Assembly: GCA_024400305.1 (NCBI GenBank)
Contig: JAKSMX010000024.1
Location: 1-42,861 of the forward strand
DNA length: 42,861 nt
Direction: 5' to 3'
Source of the DNA: Bacteroidales bacterium
GTDB taxonomy: Bacteria; Bacteroidota; Bacteroidia; Bacteroidales; F082
The notes beneath the pieces are model-generated. The model ran no database searches. It saw only the letters and a list, made by a program, of their open reading frames with translations, and was not told the DNA's origin. Numbering within the stretch: position 1 is the stretch's first letter; each line of letters starts with the position of its first letter. The translations under genes and the position numbers were made by a program. Of this stretch, positions 34,606 through 42,861 are shown one piece after another.

Positions 34606-35499
34606 TTAAATCTTTGAATTTTTCAATTCGTCAATAACCCGAAGCAGATATTGCCCGTATTCGTTTTTAACCATCGGCTTGGCGTTTTCGCGCATCTGTT
34701 CTTCGGTGATCCATCCCTGACGGTAGGCGATGCCTTCGAGGCAGCCGATCTTCAGGCCGGTGCGTTTCTCGATGACTTCCACAAATGTCGAGGCCTCCGA
34801 CAATGAGTCGTGCGTGCCCGTGTCGAGCCATGCGAAACCGCGTCCGAGAAGCTGTACCTTAAGCTCGCCGTCTTTCAGGAACTCCTGGTTCACTGTGGTG
34901 ATTTCGAGTTCGCCGCGTGCCGACGGCTTGATGCTCTTTGCCACATTTACTACCTTGTTCGGATAGAAATATAATCCGACGACCGCGTAGTTTGACTTCG
35001 GTGCTTTCGGCTTTTCCTCTATTGAAAGCACGTTGCCGTTTTTGTCAAATTCCGCGACGCCGTAACGCTCCGGATCGGCGACCCAGTAACCGAAGACGGT
35101 TGCTTTCTTGTTCTCTTCCGCATCAGCGACGGCCTGTTTCAAAAGGCTCGTGAAACCGTTTCCGTAGAAGATGTTATCGCCTAAAACCAAGCAGGCGCTG
35201 TCGTTTCCGATGAATTCCTCACCTATGATGAAAGCCTGCGCAAGGCCGTCAGGTGACGGTTGCTCGGCATATTCCAGATGCACGCCGAAACTGCTGCCGT
35301 CGCCAAGCAGACGCTCGAAGCCCGGAAGGTCAAACGGAGTGGAGATAATCAAAATGTCCCTGATGCCGGCAAGCATCAATGCCGAAATCGGATAATAGAC
35401 CATCGGTTTGTCGTAAATGGGCAATAATTGTTTGCTGACACCTTTCGTTATTGGATAAAGACGCGTTCCTGAACCGCCGGCTAAAACGATACCTTTCAT
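34606..35499 (-). CDS. rfbA: Glucose-1-phosphate thymidylyltransferase
   Basis: The 297-residue enzyme makes dTDP-glucose from dTTP and glucose-1-phosphate, the first step of the dTDP-deoxysugar pathway. The signature [20 protein letters not shown] is near 6-25, then [51 protein letters not shown], and [12 protein letters not shown] near the C-terminal part. It is the first gene of the minus-strand cluster, with a TAnnTTTG box 76 bases upstream. Cytoplasmic. Confidence 0.96.
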   Translation of the reverse strand: MKGIVLAGGSGTRLYPITKGVSKQLLPIYDKPMVYYPISALMLAGIRDILIISTPFDLPGFERLLGDGSSFGVHLEYAEQPSPDGLAQAFIIGEEFIGNDSACLVLGDNIFYGNGFTSLLKQAVADAEENKKATVFGYWVADPERYGVAEFDKNGNVLSIEEKPKAPKSNYAVVGLYFYPNKVVNVAKSIKPSARGELEITTVNQEFLKDGELKVQLLGRGFAWLDTGTHDSLSEASTFVEVIEKRTGLKIGCLEGIAYRQGWITEEQMRENAKPMVKNEYGQYLLRVIDELKNSKI

Positions 35500-35574
35500 A
35501 ATTATTCTTTAAATTATTGACAATCAATTTTGTAATTTTAACTCTTCCTTGTCTGAAGCAAAATTTATAGTCTG

Positions 35575-35582
35575 CAAAGATA
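35575..35582 (-). promoter_or_regulatory. -7 promoter box of the rfb/sugar cluster
   Basis: The minus strand reads TATCTTTG, about 76 bases upstream of rfbA, divergent from the tsaB promoter at 35656. Confidence 0.6.
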
Positions 35583-35655
35583 CTTAATTTGTTTTTATTT
35601 TCAAAAAAAACAGAAGAATTTTTTAAAAAAACGTACGGTCAGAAAGAATAAGTGC

Positions 35656-35663
35656 TAATTTTG
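35656..35663 (+). promoter_or_regulatory. -7 promoter box of tsaB
   Basis: TAATTTTG lies 18 bases before the ATG at 35681, implying a 5' UTR of about 12-15 bases. Confidence 0.6.
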
Positions 35664-35680
35664 CGCAAAATTTTAATGAT

Positions 35681-36370
35681 ATGATTCTTTGTCTTGAAAC
35701 AGCGACGCCATCTTGTTCGGTGGCTCTGATACATAACGGCGAGGTGCTGGCCTGCGATGAGGATCCGAAAGGTCAGAACCATTCTGAGAAAATCACTCTT
35801 TTCATCGATTCGGTGATGAAAAAAGGCGGCGTTTCCTACGGGCAACTTGATGCTGTCGCCGTCAGCATGGGTCCCGGCTCTTATACCGGTCTCCGCATCG
35901 GCGTCAGCACGGCGAAAGGCCTCTGCTACGCTGCCGGGAAACCGCTCATCGCAATCGACACGCTTCACGCGATGGCGTTCGGCGGAAAATTGGAAGTCAC
36001 TTCCGAGAACCCGGTTTTGGTCCCGATGATCGACGCCCGCCGTATGGAGGTCTATGCGGAAATATTTGATGAAAATATCAATAAAATTGAAGATACAAAA
36101 GCAATAATAATCGATGAAAATTCATTTTCTGAATATAAGCCGGAACATGATGTATGGCTCTTTGGCGACGGCGCCGACAAATGTGCGGAACTTTTCGCCA
36201 ATGACAACAGAATCAATGTGATGAAGGATTTTTATTGCTCGGCTAAATATATGAACGTGCTTGCCCAGCAGAAACTCGACAACAGGGATTTTGTTGATGT
36301 CGCATATTTTGAACCTTTCTATCTGAAGGATTTCGTTCCGGGGATTCCGACGGTTAAAGGCTTGAGGTAG
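35681..36370 (+). CDS. tsaB: tRNA threonylcarbamoyladenosine biosynthesis protein TsaB
   Basis: The 229-residue protein is the TsaB (YeaZ) scaffold that pairs with TsaD and TsaE to install t6A37 on ANN-decoding tRNAs. The N-terminal ASKHA lobe has ILCLETATPSCSVALI (residues 2-17) and the family motif VSMGPGSYTGLRIGVSTAKGL near 61-81, followed by LIAIDTLHAMA and VPMIDARRMEVYAEIF. Length is typical. A 46-base gap without a clear promoter separates it from the His-rich protein gene, so partial co-transcription with the metal operon is possible. Confidence 0.94.
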   Translation: MILCLETATPSCSVALIHNGEVLACDEDPKGQNHSEKITLFIDSVMKKGGVSYGQLDAVAVSMGPGSYTGLRIGVSTAKGLCYAAGKPLIAIDTLHAMAFGGKLEVTSENPVLVPMIDARRMEVYAEIFDENINKIEDTKAIIIDENSFSEYKPEHDVWLFGDGADKCAELFANDNRINVMKDFYCSAKYMNVLAQQKLDNRDFVDVAYFEPFYLKDFVPGIPTVKGLR

Positions 36371-36416
36371 AATAATTTTGAACAGATACGTAACATGTTT
36401 TGTTGCAATTGAATAA

Positions 36417-36809
36417 ATGATGAGGAAGAGAATAACCGCCATAATGTTGATGTTTGCCTGTGCGATGCTTTTGTTTCACGCAGCGGTGCCGCATCATCAT
36501 CATCCCGGCGTTGTTGTCTGTTTCCAACATCATCATCACGATTGCGATGCTCACCACGATCACGGTGGTTGCGATGAAGGCGCTTGTGTGATTTCGGATT
36601 TTTTCTCGCCTTCTGATATTCAACATATTGATGTTCAATTTGATGAATGTGAATACTTAAACATATATTTCGATAATTATTTAGAACCTGACAACTTGAT
36701 TTTCGGTCTTGAAGGAACTCAATTCCGAGAACGACCGTATCTTTTTGTCATCAATGAAACCGATGTGACACGTCTCGGCGTGCTGCATGCTCCGCCTGTT
36801 TTATGTTAA
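36417..36809 (+). CDS. His-rich secreted protein of a metal-efflux operon (DUF6769-like)
   Basis: The 130-residue protein has a signal peptide (MMRKRITAIMLMFACAMLLFHA). The mature N-terminus is crowded with His, Cys and Asp: PHHHHPG, CFQHHHHDCDAHHDHGGCDEGAC, a probable transition-metal binding segment. The C-terminal part (YLNIYFDNYLEPDNLIFGLEG..) is ordinary and ends in PPVLC. It resembles small His-rich proteins that precede RND adaptors in Bacteroidales; the DUF6769 label is from memory. It is first in a four-gene operon with the adaptor, pump and outer-membrane channel. A periplasmic metal buffer or chaperone role is inferred. Confidence 0.7.
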   Translation: MMRKRITAIMLMFACAMLLFHAAVPHHHHPGVVVCFQHHHHDCDAHHDHGGCDEGACVISDFFSPSDIQHIDVQFDECEYLNIYFDNYLEPDNLIFGLEGTQFRERPYLFVINETDVTRLGVLHAPPVLC

Positions 36810-36860
36810 AATTTGTATTTGAAATTCGAGTTTCTATTACTTTTTTTTAACATAAAAACG

Positions 36861-38066
36861 ATGAAAAAACTATTAATTATTTCAATAATATTGGGGCTTT
36901 TGTCCTGTGCGCAGCACGAATCGCACGAACACAATCACGAACATGAAGGTCACGTCCACACCTCGGAATGCGGCCACGAACATCATCACGACGCAGATGA
37001 ACATCATCACAACCACGAAGAAGTTGTGAGTAACACGGTCGCCTTTTCTCACGAGCAAATGGAGAAAGTCGATTTCGAGGTCATGAAAGTCGAAAACAAA
37101 GCTATCTGTCAGATTATCAAGACGACAGCCCGTGTCTTGCCTTCCCAAAATGACGTGAGAATCATCACGGCGGCCACCGACGGAATCGTCGAATTTGCAA
37201 AAGACAACCTTGTGGAAGGTCTTGATCTGCAAAACGGCATGACGATTTTGACCATTAATAATGGTAAGATGGCGCAGGGGAATCTGTCGGTTCTGCAGGA
37301 GGAGATAACGGCTGATTACAACCGAGCAAAAGCGAATTACGAACGCAAGAAATCGCTGTTCGCTGACAGACTCGTTACTGAAAATGACTTGCAAGAGGCT
37401 GAGGCTGAATATCTTAAAGCAAAGAAAGCATACGACAACATGCAGGAGAATTTCGCCGACGGCAGACAAGTTGTGAAATCGCCTGTTCCCGGATACGTGA
37501 AAGACATTTTCGTTGAAAACGGTTCGTATGTCACAGCAGGTCAGGAACTTATGACGATTTGCCGAGCCGGAAGACTTTACCTTAAGGCTGATTTGCAGCC
37601 GAAATATTTCCCTGTTTTGAAGAATGTCGTTTCGGCAAACTTCAAGTCATTGAACAGCAACAAGGTGTATTCTCTTGAAGACTTGAATGGACGTTTGCTT
37701 TCTTACGGGAAAGCGACTTCTTTTGACAATCCGTTGATTCCCGTGACTTTTGAGATTGACGACAATGATGAACTCGTAAGTGGTTCGTTTGTCGAGCTTT
37801 ACATCATTACAAAAGATGAAAACGAAGGCATCATGATTCCAAATTCAGCTTTGATAGAGGAGATGGGCAGTTACTTCGTCTTCGTTGAGGTGCGGCATGA
37901 ACTTTTCGAGAAACGTGCTGTCACCGTTGAGCTTTCGGACGGCTTTAACACACAGATTGTCAGAGGTTTGGAGCCGGATGAGACTGTTGTTAGCAAAGGT
38001 GCGATCTACATTAAATTGGCGCAGGGTTCTGGAAAACTCGATCCTCACGCCGGTCACGTTCATTAG
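36861..38066 (+). CDS. RND efflux periplasmic adaptor lipoprotein (CusB/CzcB-like)
   Basis: With the start at 36861 the protein is 401 residues and begins MKKLLIISIILGLLSCAQ, a lipoprotein signal with the modified Cys at 16 (LLSC). Residues 17-60 are extremely His-rich (EHNHEHEGHVHTSECGHEHHH..DEHHHNHEE), a metal-binding extension. Then come barrel-sandwich and helical-hairpin segments (about 95-215, with coiled coil EITADYNRAKANYERKKSLFADRLVTENDLQEAEAEYLKAKKAYDNM), VKSPVPGYVKDIFVENGSYV, and the beta-barrel and membrane-proximal domains. It links the inner-membrane pump to the TolC-like channel. The frame is open back to 36813, but that start lacks the lipobox position. Confidence 0.88.
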   Translation: MKKLLIISIILGLLSCAQHESHEHNHEHEGHVHTSECGHEHHHDADEHHHNHEEVVSNTVAFSHEQMEKVDFEVMKVENKAICQIIKTTARVLPSQNDVRIITAATDGIVEFAKDNLVEGLDLQNGMTILTINNGKMAQGNLSVLQEEITADYNRAKANYERKKSLFADRLVTENDLQEAEAEYLKAKKAYDNMQENFADGRQVVKSPVPGYVKDIFVENGSYVTAGQELMTICRAGRLYLKADLQPKYFPVLKNVVSANFKSLNSNKVYSLEDLNGRLLSYGKATSFDNPLIPVTFEIDDNDELVSGSFVELYIITKDENEGIMIPNSALIEEMGSYFVFVEVRHELFEKRAVTVELSDGFNTQIVRGLEPDETVVSKGAIYIKLAQGSGKLDPHAGHVH

Positions 38067-38070
38067 GAGG
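38065..38070 (+). promoter_or_regulatory. Shine-Dalgarno sequence for the RND pump gene
   Basis: A full AGGAGG overlaps the adaptor stop codon and lies 5 bases before the ATG at 38076. Such perfect sites are unusual in this phylum and in this window; here it would support re-initiation. Confidence 0.6.
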
Positions 38071-38075
38071 TCGCT

Positions 38076-41000
38076 ATGCTGAACAGAATCATTAAATTTT
38101 CGTTGGAAAACAAGCTTTTGGTGCTTGTGGGGGCTGTGCTTTTGGTCATCGGCGGCTACCTTTCGTCACGTCAGATGGACATTGATGTGTTTCCGGACCT
38201 CACTGCGCCGACGGTCGTTGTGATGACCGATGCGCACCGTATGGCCGCCGAGGAGGTTGAAAGGCTCGTCACTTTCCCTGTCGAGACATCAATGAACGGA
38301 GCTACGAATGTGCGCCGTGTCCGTTCCGCCTCCATGATGGGTTATTCGTTTGTCTGGGTCGAGTTCGACTGGGGCATGGACGTGTTCAAGGCGCGGCAGA
38401 TCGTTTCCGAGAAAATGGTCACGCTTTCTGATGTCCTGCCTGAAGGGATCACGCCAGTGCTGGCACCGCAGTCGAGCGTCATGGGTGAGATATTATTCGT
38501 TGGTTTACAGTCAGATACGACATCGATGATGGATCTTCGCACCTTGGCGGAATGGGTCGTGAAACCGGCTGTCCTCGCCACCGGCGGCGTGTCGCAGGTC
38601 ACAATTATCGGCGGCGACTTAAAACAATATCAAATCATCGCCGACCCTGTCCGCATGAACGCTTACGGCGTCACTATGGATGACCTCGAAGCCGTCGGTA
38701 AGACGTTGAGCGTCAACTCTGTAGGCGGCGTTGTCCGTGATTTCGGCAACGAATATGCTCTTCGCGGAATGGGCAGGACAAACGACATCGAAGAGTTGGG
38801 GAAGACGTTTGTGAAATATGTATCGTCATCAAATCGTGGAGATGTTTCTAAACCGATTGTTCTTTCCGATGTCGCTGATGTCCGTATCGGAAGCGCGGTG
38901 AAGATGGGCTATGCTTCGCATAACGCCAAGGACGCGATCATCCTTTCAATATCCAAACAGCCGAATATCAATACTTTAGAGGTGACGAAAAACATTGAGA
39001 AGAACCTCGTCGAAATTCAGAAATCGCTGCCGGCGGATGTGAAGATGGACACTAAAATCTTCCGTCAGGCCGATTTCATCGAAGCGTCGGTGAATAATGT
39101 CGCAAGAGCTTTGATTGAAGGTGCTATCTTCGTGATTATCATTCTGTTTCTGTTTCTCGGAAGTTTCCGCACGACTGTCATTTCCGTCTTGGCAATTCCG
39201 CTCTCGTTGCTCGGCACGCTCATCGTCCTCAACCTCATGGGAATGAACGTCAACACCATGACTTTAGGCGGAATGTGCATCGCCATCGGCTCGCTCGTCG
39301 ATGACGCCATCATTGATGTTGAAAATGTTTATAAACGATTGAGACAGAATCACTTGCTTCCGAAAGAACAACGCGACAGCACGTTCAATGTCGTCTTCCA
39401 CGGATCAAGCGAAATCCGCACCTCTATTATTAATGCGACTTTCATCACCATCGTGGCTTTCGTGCCGCTTTTCTTCCTTTCCGGAATGGAGGGTCGGATG
39501 CTTAAACCGTTGGGAATCAGTTATATAATTGCGCTTTTGATGTCGCTTGTCGTGGCGATGACGGTGACGCCGTTGCTTTGCAGGATGCTTCTTTCGGAAG
39601 AGAAATATCTCGAAAAACAGGAAAAGGAAAGCTGGCTGTCGCGTCATCTGATGCGTGGCTACAATGCCTCGCTGGATTGGTCGCTGAATCATAAAAAGAC
39701 AGTGATTTTCAGTACGTTGGCGTTGCTTGTTATAGCCGTCGGATTGTTTTTCACGATGGGTCAAAGTTTCTTGCCTGATTTCAACGAAGGCTCTTTGACA
39801 ATCACTGCGATTTCAAAACCGGGCATTTCGTTGGAGGAAAGCAACAAACTCGGCAATGTCATTGAGAATGAGTTGCTTGCGATTCCTGAAGTGAACAGCA
39901 CGGCGCGTCGGTCAGGGAGGGGCGAACTCGATGAACACTCGCAGGCCACCAACGCCGCCGAAATAGACGTAAACTTCACATTGTCAGAACGTTCGCAGGA
40001 GGAGTTTCTCGCTGAAGTGCGTCATCGTCTGTCGGAGATTCCTGGTATCGCCGCCACCGTCGGGCAGCCGCTCGGTCATCGTATCGACCACATGCTCACC
40101 GGCACACGTGCCGCAATAGCGATTAAAATCTTCGGCACCGACATCAGCGAATTGTTTATGACGGCAAATAAACTCAAAGACGAAATAGCTGATATTGAAG
40201 GACTTGTGGATCTGAACGTCGAGCAGCAGACCGAAACTCCCGAAATCCAGATTCGTGCCAACCGCGACATGCTCGCACGCTACGGAATCACGATGGAGGA
40301 GTTCAACCACTTTGTCGAACTCGCTTTTTCCGGCGAGAAACTGTCGGAGATTTATGAAGGCCAGCGCAGTTTCGACCTCGTGCTGCGCCTCGATCCGAGT
40401 TACACGGAAAACATTGAAAAACTGAAATCCGCCTTGATAAGCACTGGCGGCGGGGCGATGGTGCCGTTGGAGGAAGTCGCTGATATTGTTTCAGTTGGCG
40501 GGCCGAACTCCATCTCGCGGGAAAACGTCCAGCGTAAAATCGTCGTTTCAGCCAACGTCTCCGGCCGCGATGTCGTGAGCGTCGTGAACGACATCAAAGA
40601 ACGTGTTGACGAACATATCACGTTGCCTGAAGGTTACAGAATCGAATACGGCGGCCAGTTCCAAAGCGCAAAAGATGCGTCTAAAATATTGTTAATCATG
40701 ACGTTGGTGGCGTTAGTGGTGATTTTCATGCTGCTTTACGGCGAGTTCAAGAACGTCACGCTTTCGGCAATCACTTTGCTGAACCTGCCGCTCGCCGTCA
40801 TCGGCGGTGTCTTCGCGATTTACATTTCATCGGGTGTCGTCAGCATCCCCGCGATAATCGGGTTCATCACCTTGTTCGGTATCGCCACAAGAAACGGTAT
40901 CTTGTTGATTTCCAGATATCAAGTCTGTGAAAACAAAGGCGAATCGTTGCGTCAGGCCATCATCGACGGCTCAAAAGACCGCCTCAATCCGATTCTGATG

Positions 41001-41174
41001 ACAGCCCTGACTTCGGCTTTGGCGTTGATTCCGTTGGTTTTAAACGGCGACGCTTCCGGCAACGAAATCCAAAGCCCAATGGCGGTCGTCGTCCTCGGCG
41101 GCCTGCTGACCTCCACATTATTAAATATTTACGTCATTCCGGTGGTTTACGAATTAATAAACAGAAAAAAATGA
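38076..41174 (+). CDS. Heavy-metal RND efflux pump, inner-membrane subunit (CusA/CzcA-like)
   Basis: The 1032-residue protein is a trimeric proton-driven exporter of the HME-RND group. The N-terminal helix LLVLVGAVLLVIGGYLSSRQMDIDVFPDL.. is typical, and both halves show six-helix blocks. The proton-relay helix 4 holds GSLVDDAIIDVEN with Asp409, Asp410 and Asp414. Family motifs HRIDHMLTGTRAAIAIKIFG and IEYGGQFQSAKDA are present, followed by the last helices GIATRNGILLISRY and NPILMTALTSALALIPL. Metal choice (Cu/Ag versus Zn/Co/Cd) cannot be settled by eye, though His-rich partners favour a soft or borderline divalent metal. Overlap with the next start is ATGA. Confidence 0.93.
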   Translation: MLNRIIKFSLENKLLVLVGAVLLVIGGYLSSRQMDIDVFPDLTAPTVVVMTDAHRMAAEEVERLVTFPVETSMNGATNVRRVRSASMMGYSFVWVEFDWGMDVFKARQIVSEKMVTLSDVLPEGITPVLAPQSSVMGEILFVGLQSDTTSMMDLRTLAEWVVKPAVLATGGVSQVTIIGGDLKQYQIIADPVRMNAYGVTMDDLEAVGKTLSVNSVGGVVRDFGNEYALRGMGRTNDIEELGKTFVKYVSSSNRGDVSKPIVLSDVADVRIGSAVKMGYASHNAKDAIILSISKQPNINTLEVTKNIEKNLVEIQKSLPADVKMDTKIFRQADFIEASVNNVARALIEGAIFVIIILFLFLGSFRTTVISVLAIPLSLLGTLIVLNLMGMNVNTMTLGGMCIAIGSLVDDAIIDVENVYKRLRQNHLLPKEQRDSTFNVVFHGSSEIRTSIINATFITIVAFVPLFFLSGMEGRMLKPLGISYIIALLMSLVVAMTVTPLLCRMLLSEEKYLEKQEKESWLSRHLMRGYNASLDWSLNHKKTVIFSTLALLVIAVGLFFTMGQSFLPDFNEGSLTITAISKPGISLEESNKLGNVIENELLAIPEVNSTARRSGRGELDEHSQATNAAEIDVNFTLSERSQEEFLAEVRHRLSEIPGIAATVGQPLGHRIDHMLTGTRAAIAIKIFGTDISELFMTANKLKDEIADIEGLVDLNVEQQTETPEIQIRANRDMLARYGITMEEFNHFVELAFSGEKLSEIYEGQRSFDLVLRLDPSYTENIEKLKSALISTGGGAMVPLEEVADIVSVGGPNSISRENVQRKIVVSANVSGRDVVSVVNDIKERVDEHITLPEGYRIEYGGQFQSAKDASKILLIMTLVALVVIFMLLYGEFKNVTLSAITLLNLPLAVIGGVFAIYISSGVVSIPAIIGFITLFGIATRNGILLISRYQVCENKGESLRQAIIDGSKDRLNPILMTALTSALALIPLVLNGDASGNEIQSPMAVVVLGGLLTSTLLNIYVIPVVYELINRKK

Positions 41175-42358
41175 AAAGATATATTTTAATTGCATTGATT
41201 TTCAATGTTTTATCGCTTAACGCGCAAAACGCTTACCAGTCGGTTCTCGATCAGGTTGAAGACAACAGCACGGTGCTTTCCGCTTATCGTTCACAGGCTG
41301 AAGCTGAAAAAGCCGAGAATTATGCCGGTGCGCTTTTCGCAAATCCAGAACTCGAAGCTGGCTGTCTTTTCGGAATCAACGACGGCTCTGAACATCGTAT
41401 CGATTTGAAAATCAATCAGGAATTTGATTTTCCGACGGTTTATTCAAATAAAAGCAAAATCAGAAAATTAAATAATGAAGTCATTGATTTGGAATATGAA
41501 ATTATGAGAAATGAGGTTTGTTATCAGGTGCAGCAGATTTGTACCGACTTGATTTTCAATAATATTTGTCTGAAATATCATGAACAATGTCTTGAAAACG
41601 CCGAGACGATGGAGAAGGCTCTCCAGCGGAAACTTGAAGTCGGCGAAGCCACGGTTCTTGAATACAGAAATGCGAAGATGAATTATATCAGTGTGCGTAA
41701 TGAATATGAGATGCATATCGTTGAACGTGAGCGACTTATCGGTGAACTCAAGACTTTGAACGGCGGCGTTGACATTGATTTCACGCAGGATTTTTACGAT
41801 GACTTCTCATTGCCTGAAGATTTTGAATCCTGGTATCAGGATGTTGAAAAAAACAATCCGATTTTTGCCCGGTTGAATCTGCAAAATGATGTAAATCAAA
41901 GAAATATAAAATTGACAAAGTCGGAATGGGCACCGAAGCTGAATGTCGGTTACATGATGGAAAAGGAGTCTGACGGCGGTTATCACGGCCCGACAATCGG
42001 TTTTTCGCTGCCGTTTTGGGGAAATGCGAGGACGGTGAAAGCTGCGGAAGCCAAGGCCGCGAGCGGCGAGGCACTTCTGGAAAACCAAAAGGCGGTCTTG
42101 TACAATGAACTGCTGAACACGTATCTCCGTGCCAAGTCACTTCAACGTAACTACTTGGAAATGAAAGATATTCTTGAAGATACCGACAGTCGTGACCTTT
42201 TGCGTGAAGCATACGAGAAAGGTGAGAAGACGCTCGTCGAATATCTCGTTGAGTTTGAGTATCAACATGATGCGGTGCTGGAAGTTTTCCAGATGCAGCA
42301 TGAATACCAGAGGGCTTTGATTGATTTGCAAAGATATATGATAAGGGTTGTTCTATAA
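41171..42358 (+). CDS. Outer-membrane efflux protein (TolC family, CusC/CzcC-like)
   Basis: The 395-residue protein has a signal peptide (MKRYILIALIFNVLSLNAQN) and two repeats of long amphipathic helices with TolC-type features: LEAGCLFGINDGSEHRIDLKINQEFDFPT, the coiled-coil around 100-190 (ALQRKLEVGEATVLEYRNAKMNYISVRNEYE), PKLNVGYMMEKESDGGYHGPTIGFSLPFWG and EAYEKGEKTLVEYLVEFEYQHDAVL. It forms the outer-membrane channel of the tripartite pump. Its start overlaps the stop of the pump gene (ATGA), so the operon 36417-42358 is tightly coupled. No terminator is evident in the following bases. Confidence 0.9.
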   Translation: MKRYILIALIFNVLSLNAQNAYQSVLDQVEDNSTVLSAYRSQAEAEKAENYAGALFANPELEAGCLFGINDGSEHRIDLKINQEFDFPTVYSNKSKIRKLNNEVIDLEYEIMRNEVCYQVQQICTDLIFNNICLKYHEQCLENAETMEKALQRKLEVGEATVLEYRNAKMNYISVRNEYEMHIVERERLIGELKTLNGGVDIDFTQDFYDDFSLPEDFESWYQDVEKNNPIFARLNLQNDVNQRNIKLTKSEWAPKLNVGYMMEKESDGGYHGPTIGFSLPFWGNARTVKAAEAKAASGEALLENQKAVLYNELLNTYLRAKSLQRNYLEMKDILEDTDSRDLLREAYEKGEKTLVEYLVEFEYQHDAVLEVFQMQHEYQRALIDLQRYMIRVVL

Positions 42359-42403
42359 ATTAACTTGCTAATAATCAATTATTTAAAGAATACCGCATCT
42401 TGC

Positions 42404-42568
42404 ACCCAATACAAAACATTGCGAATTTATAGTGTTTTTGGGTGAATTCGCCTCGCACGAGTTGCTTTTCTTTTGTCCTCACGAATTTTTCTTGCAATTT
42501 TAATGTCTTTTGTATAAACAATGCGTTGTTTTCTTGCGTGTGTCAAATGAAATGTTTTTGTATTGGGT
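42404..42568. repeat. Inverted repeat pair flanking the right-end reading frame
   Basis: acccaatacaaaacatt at 42404-42420 is the reverse complement of aatgtttttgtattgggt at 42551-42568 apart from one extra T. The arms bracket about 130 bases, so this may be a small MITE-like element or a large hairpin. Confidence 0.6.
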
Positions 42569-42591
42569 TTATAAACAAAGCACCACATGTA
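42427..42591 (-). pseudogene. Truncated basic reading frame resembling the histone H3 C-terminus
   Basis: A minus-strand frame free of stops ends at 42427. Below the junction with the transposase fragment it reads CFVYKPNTKTFHLTHARKQR, then IVYTKDIKIARKIREDKRKA and TRARRIHPKTL. The core THARKQRIVYTKDIKIARKIRED resembles the end of histone H3 ([22 protein letters not shown]): HA+R/K, KDI, A-R and I-R coincide, with one or two inserted residues. Upstream of 42592 the frame is only antisense to the transposase, so any 5' part has been lost. The match is short and the region is AT-rich and bracketed by an inverted repeat, so chance remains a serious alternative. Confidence 0.3.
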
Positions 42592-42594
42592 AAA

Positions 42595-42861
42595 ATGGCA
42601 ATAGAGGACTTCGTCTCCGAATACAAGATAGCCAGATGGATGATGATCTTTGACAAGGGATTCTATAATGAAGGGCTTTTCGAGAAAGTTGACAAGATGG
42701 AGGGGCTGTCCCATCTCGTTCCTTTGAGACAGAACTCCGCGATGATCAAGAGGTATGGAATGGATTGTCCGACCGAATATCTGAATGGATACGCCGATGC
42801 CGCCATACTATACAAGAAGGTGAAAATGTCCAACGGGAAGTATCTGTACTCGTTCCGCAAC
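42595..42861 (+). mobile_element. DDE transposase fragment (IS4/IS1634-like), runs off the window
   Basis: From 42595 to the window end the plus strand encodes AIEDFVSEYKIARWMMIFDKG, then FYNEGLFEKVDKMEGLSHLV and PLRQNSAMIKRYGMDC.. The DKGFYN element carries a probable catalytic Asp, and VPLRQNS is the following strand, as in IS4/IS1634-type transposases. The N-terminal roughly 200 residues expected upstream are absent: the frame leaves recognisable sequence at about 42592. The copy is therefore 5'-truncated (or chimeric at an assembly junction) and continues beyond the window. An in-frame ATG also exists at 42547, but that part is not transposase-like. Confidence 0.75.

Overview
The window comes from a member of the Bacteroidota, most likely an uncultured gut-type Bacteroidales. 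The evidence is the repeated use of the Bacteroidota -7 promoter box (TAnnTTTG) ahead of genes on both strands, the near absence of Shine-Dalgarno sequences, a type IX secretion (T9SS) C-terminal signal, the Bacteroidota-restricted family DUF4954, a heterodimeric methylmalonyl-CoA mutase, and a phoH-purC neighbourhood that I recall from Bacteroides. No identity search could be run.

Layout. 1-3600: start of purC, a 59-bp hairpin-bearing tandem repeat, phoH, a SAM hydrolase, and a PurF-like protein lacking the catalytic Cys. 3650-7300: a HicAB toxin-antitoxin pair, a large T9SS-secreted protein and a tiny protein with a sorting-signal-like tail. 7500-11600: mutA-mutB with a strong terminator. 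11690-16400: an accessory stretch holding an AAA_14/DUF4143 ATPase, a DUF4160-DUF2442 pair, and a three-gene operon of small membrane and secreted proteins. That operon is preceded by a roughly 200-nt highly structured RNA and carries the same 29-bp leader in front of two unrelated membrane genes. Next come a broken surface-protein gene, a G9 tract and a possible transposase relic. 16400-23200: housekeeping genes, rlmH (+) facing ileS-traR/dksA-lspA-atpD-atpC (-). 23290-24400: a ROK sugar kinase and tRNA-Thr(CGU), sharing a bidirectional terminator. 24900-35500: a minus-strand surface-polysaccharide precursor cluster (rfbA, rfbC, rfbB, DUF4954, nagB, hexapeptide acetyltransferase, galE, mannose-1-P guanylyltransferase, CapD-like dehydratase). 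35680-42360: tsaB and a heavy-metal RND efflux operon (His-rich secreted protein, adaptor lipoprotein, inner-membrane pump, outer-membrane factor). 42400-42861: a junction where a transposase fragment abuts a short basic reading frame resembling the histone H3 C-terminus.

How the genes work together. mutAB interconverts succinyl-CoA and methylmalonyl-CoA for propionate metabolism. The polysaccharide cluster makes activated sugars (dTDP-4-keto-6-deoxyglucose derivatives, UDP-Gal, GDP-Man, UDP-GlcNAc-derived deoxy or amino sugars), but rfbD and all glycosyltransferases are outside the window. The efflux operon is a complete tripartite exporter with its own putative metal-binding accessory protein. 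The best candidates for something undescribed are the structured leader RNA plus duplicated 29-bp leader at 14.3-15.4 kb and the histone-H3-like fragment at the right end.
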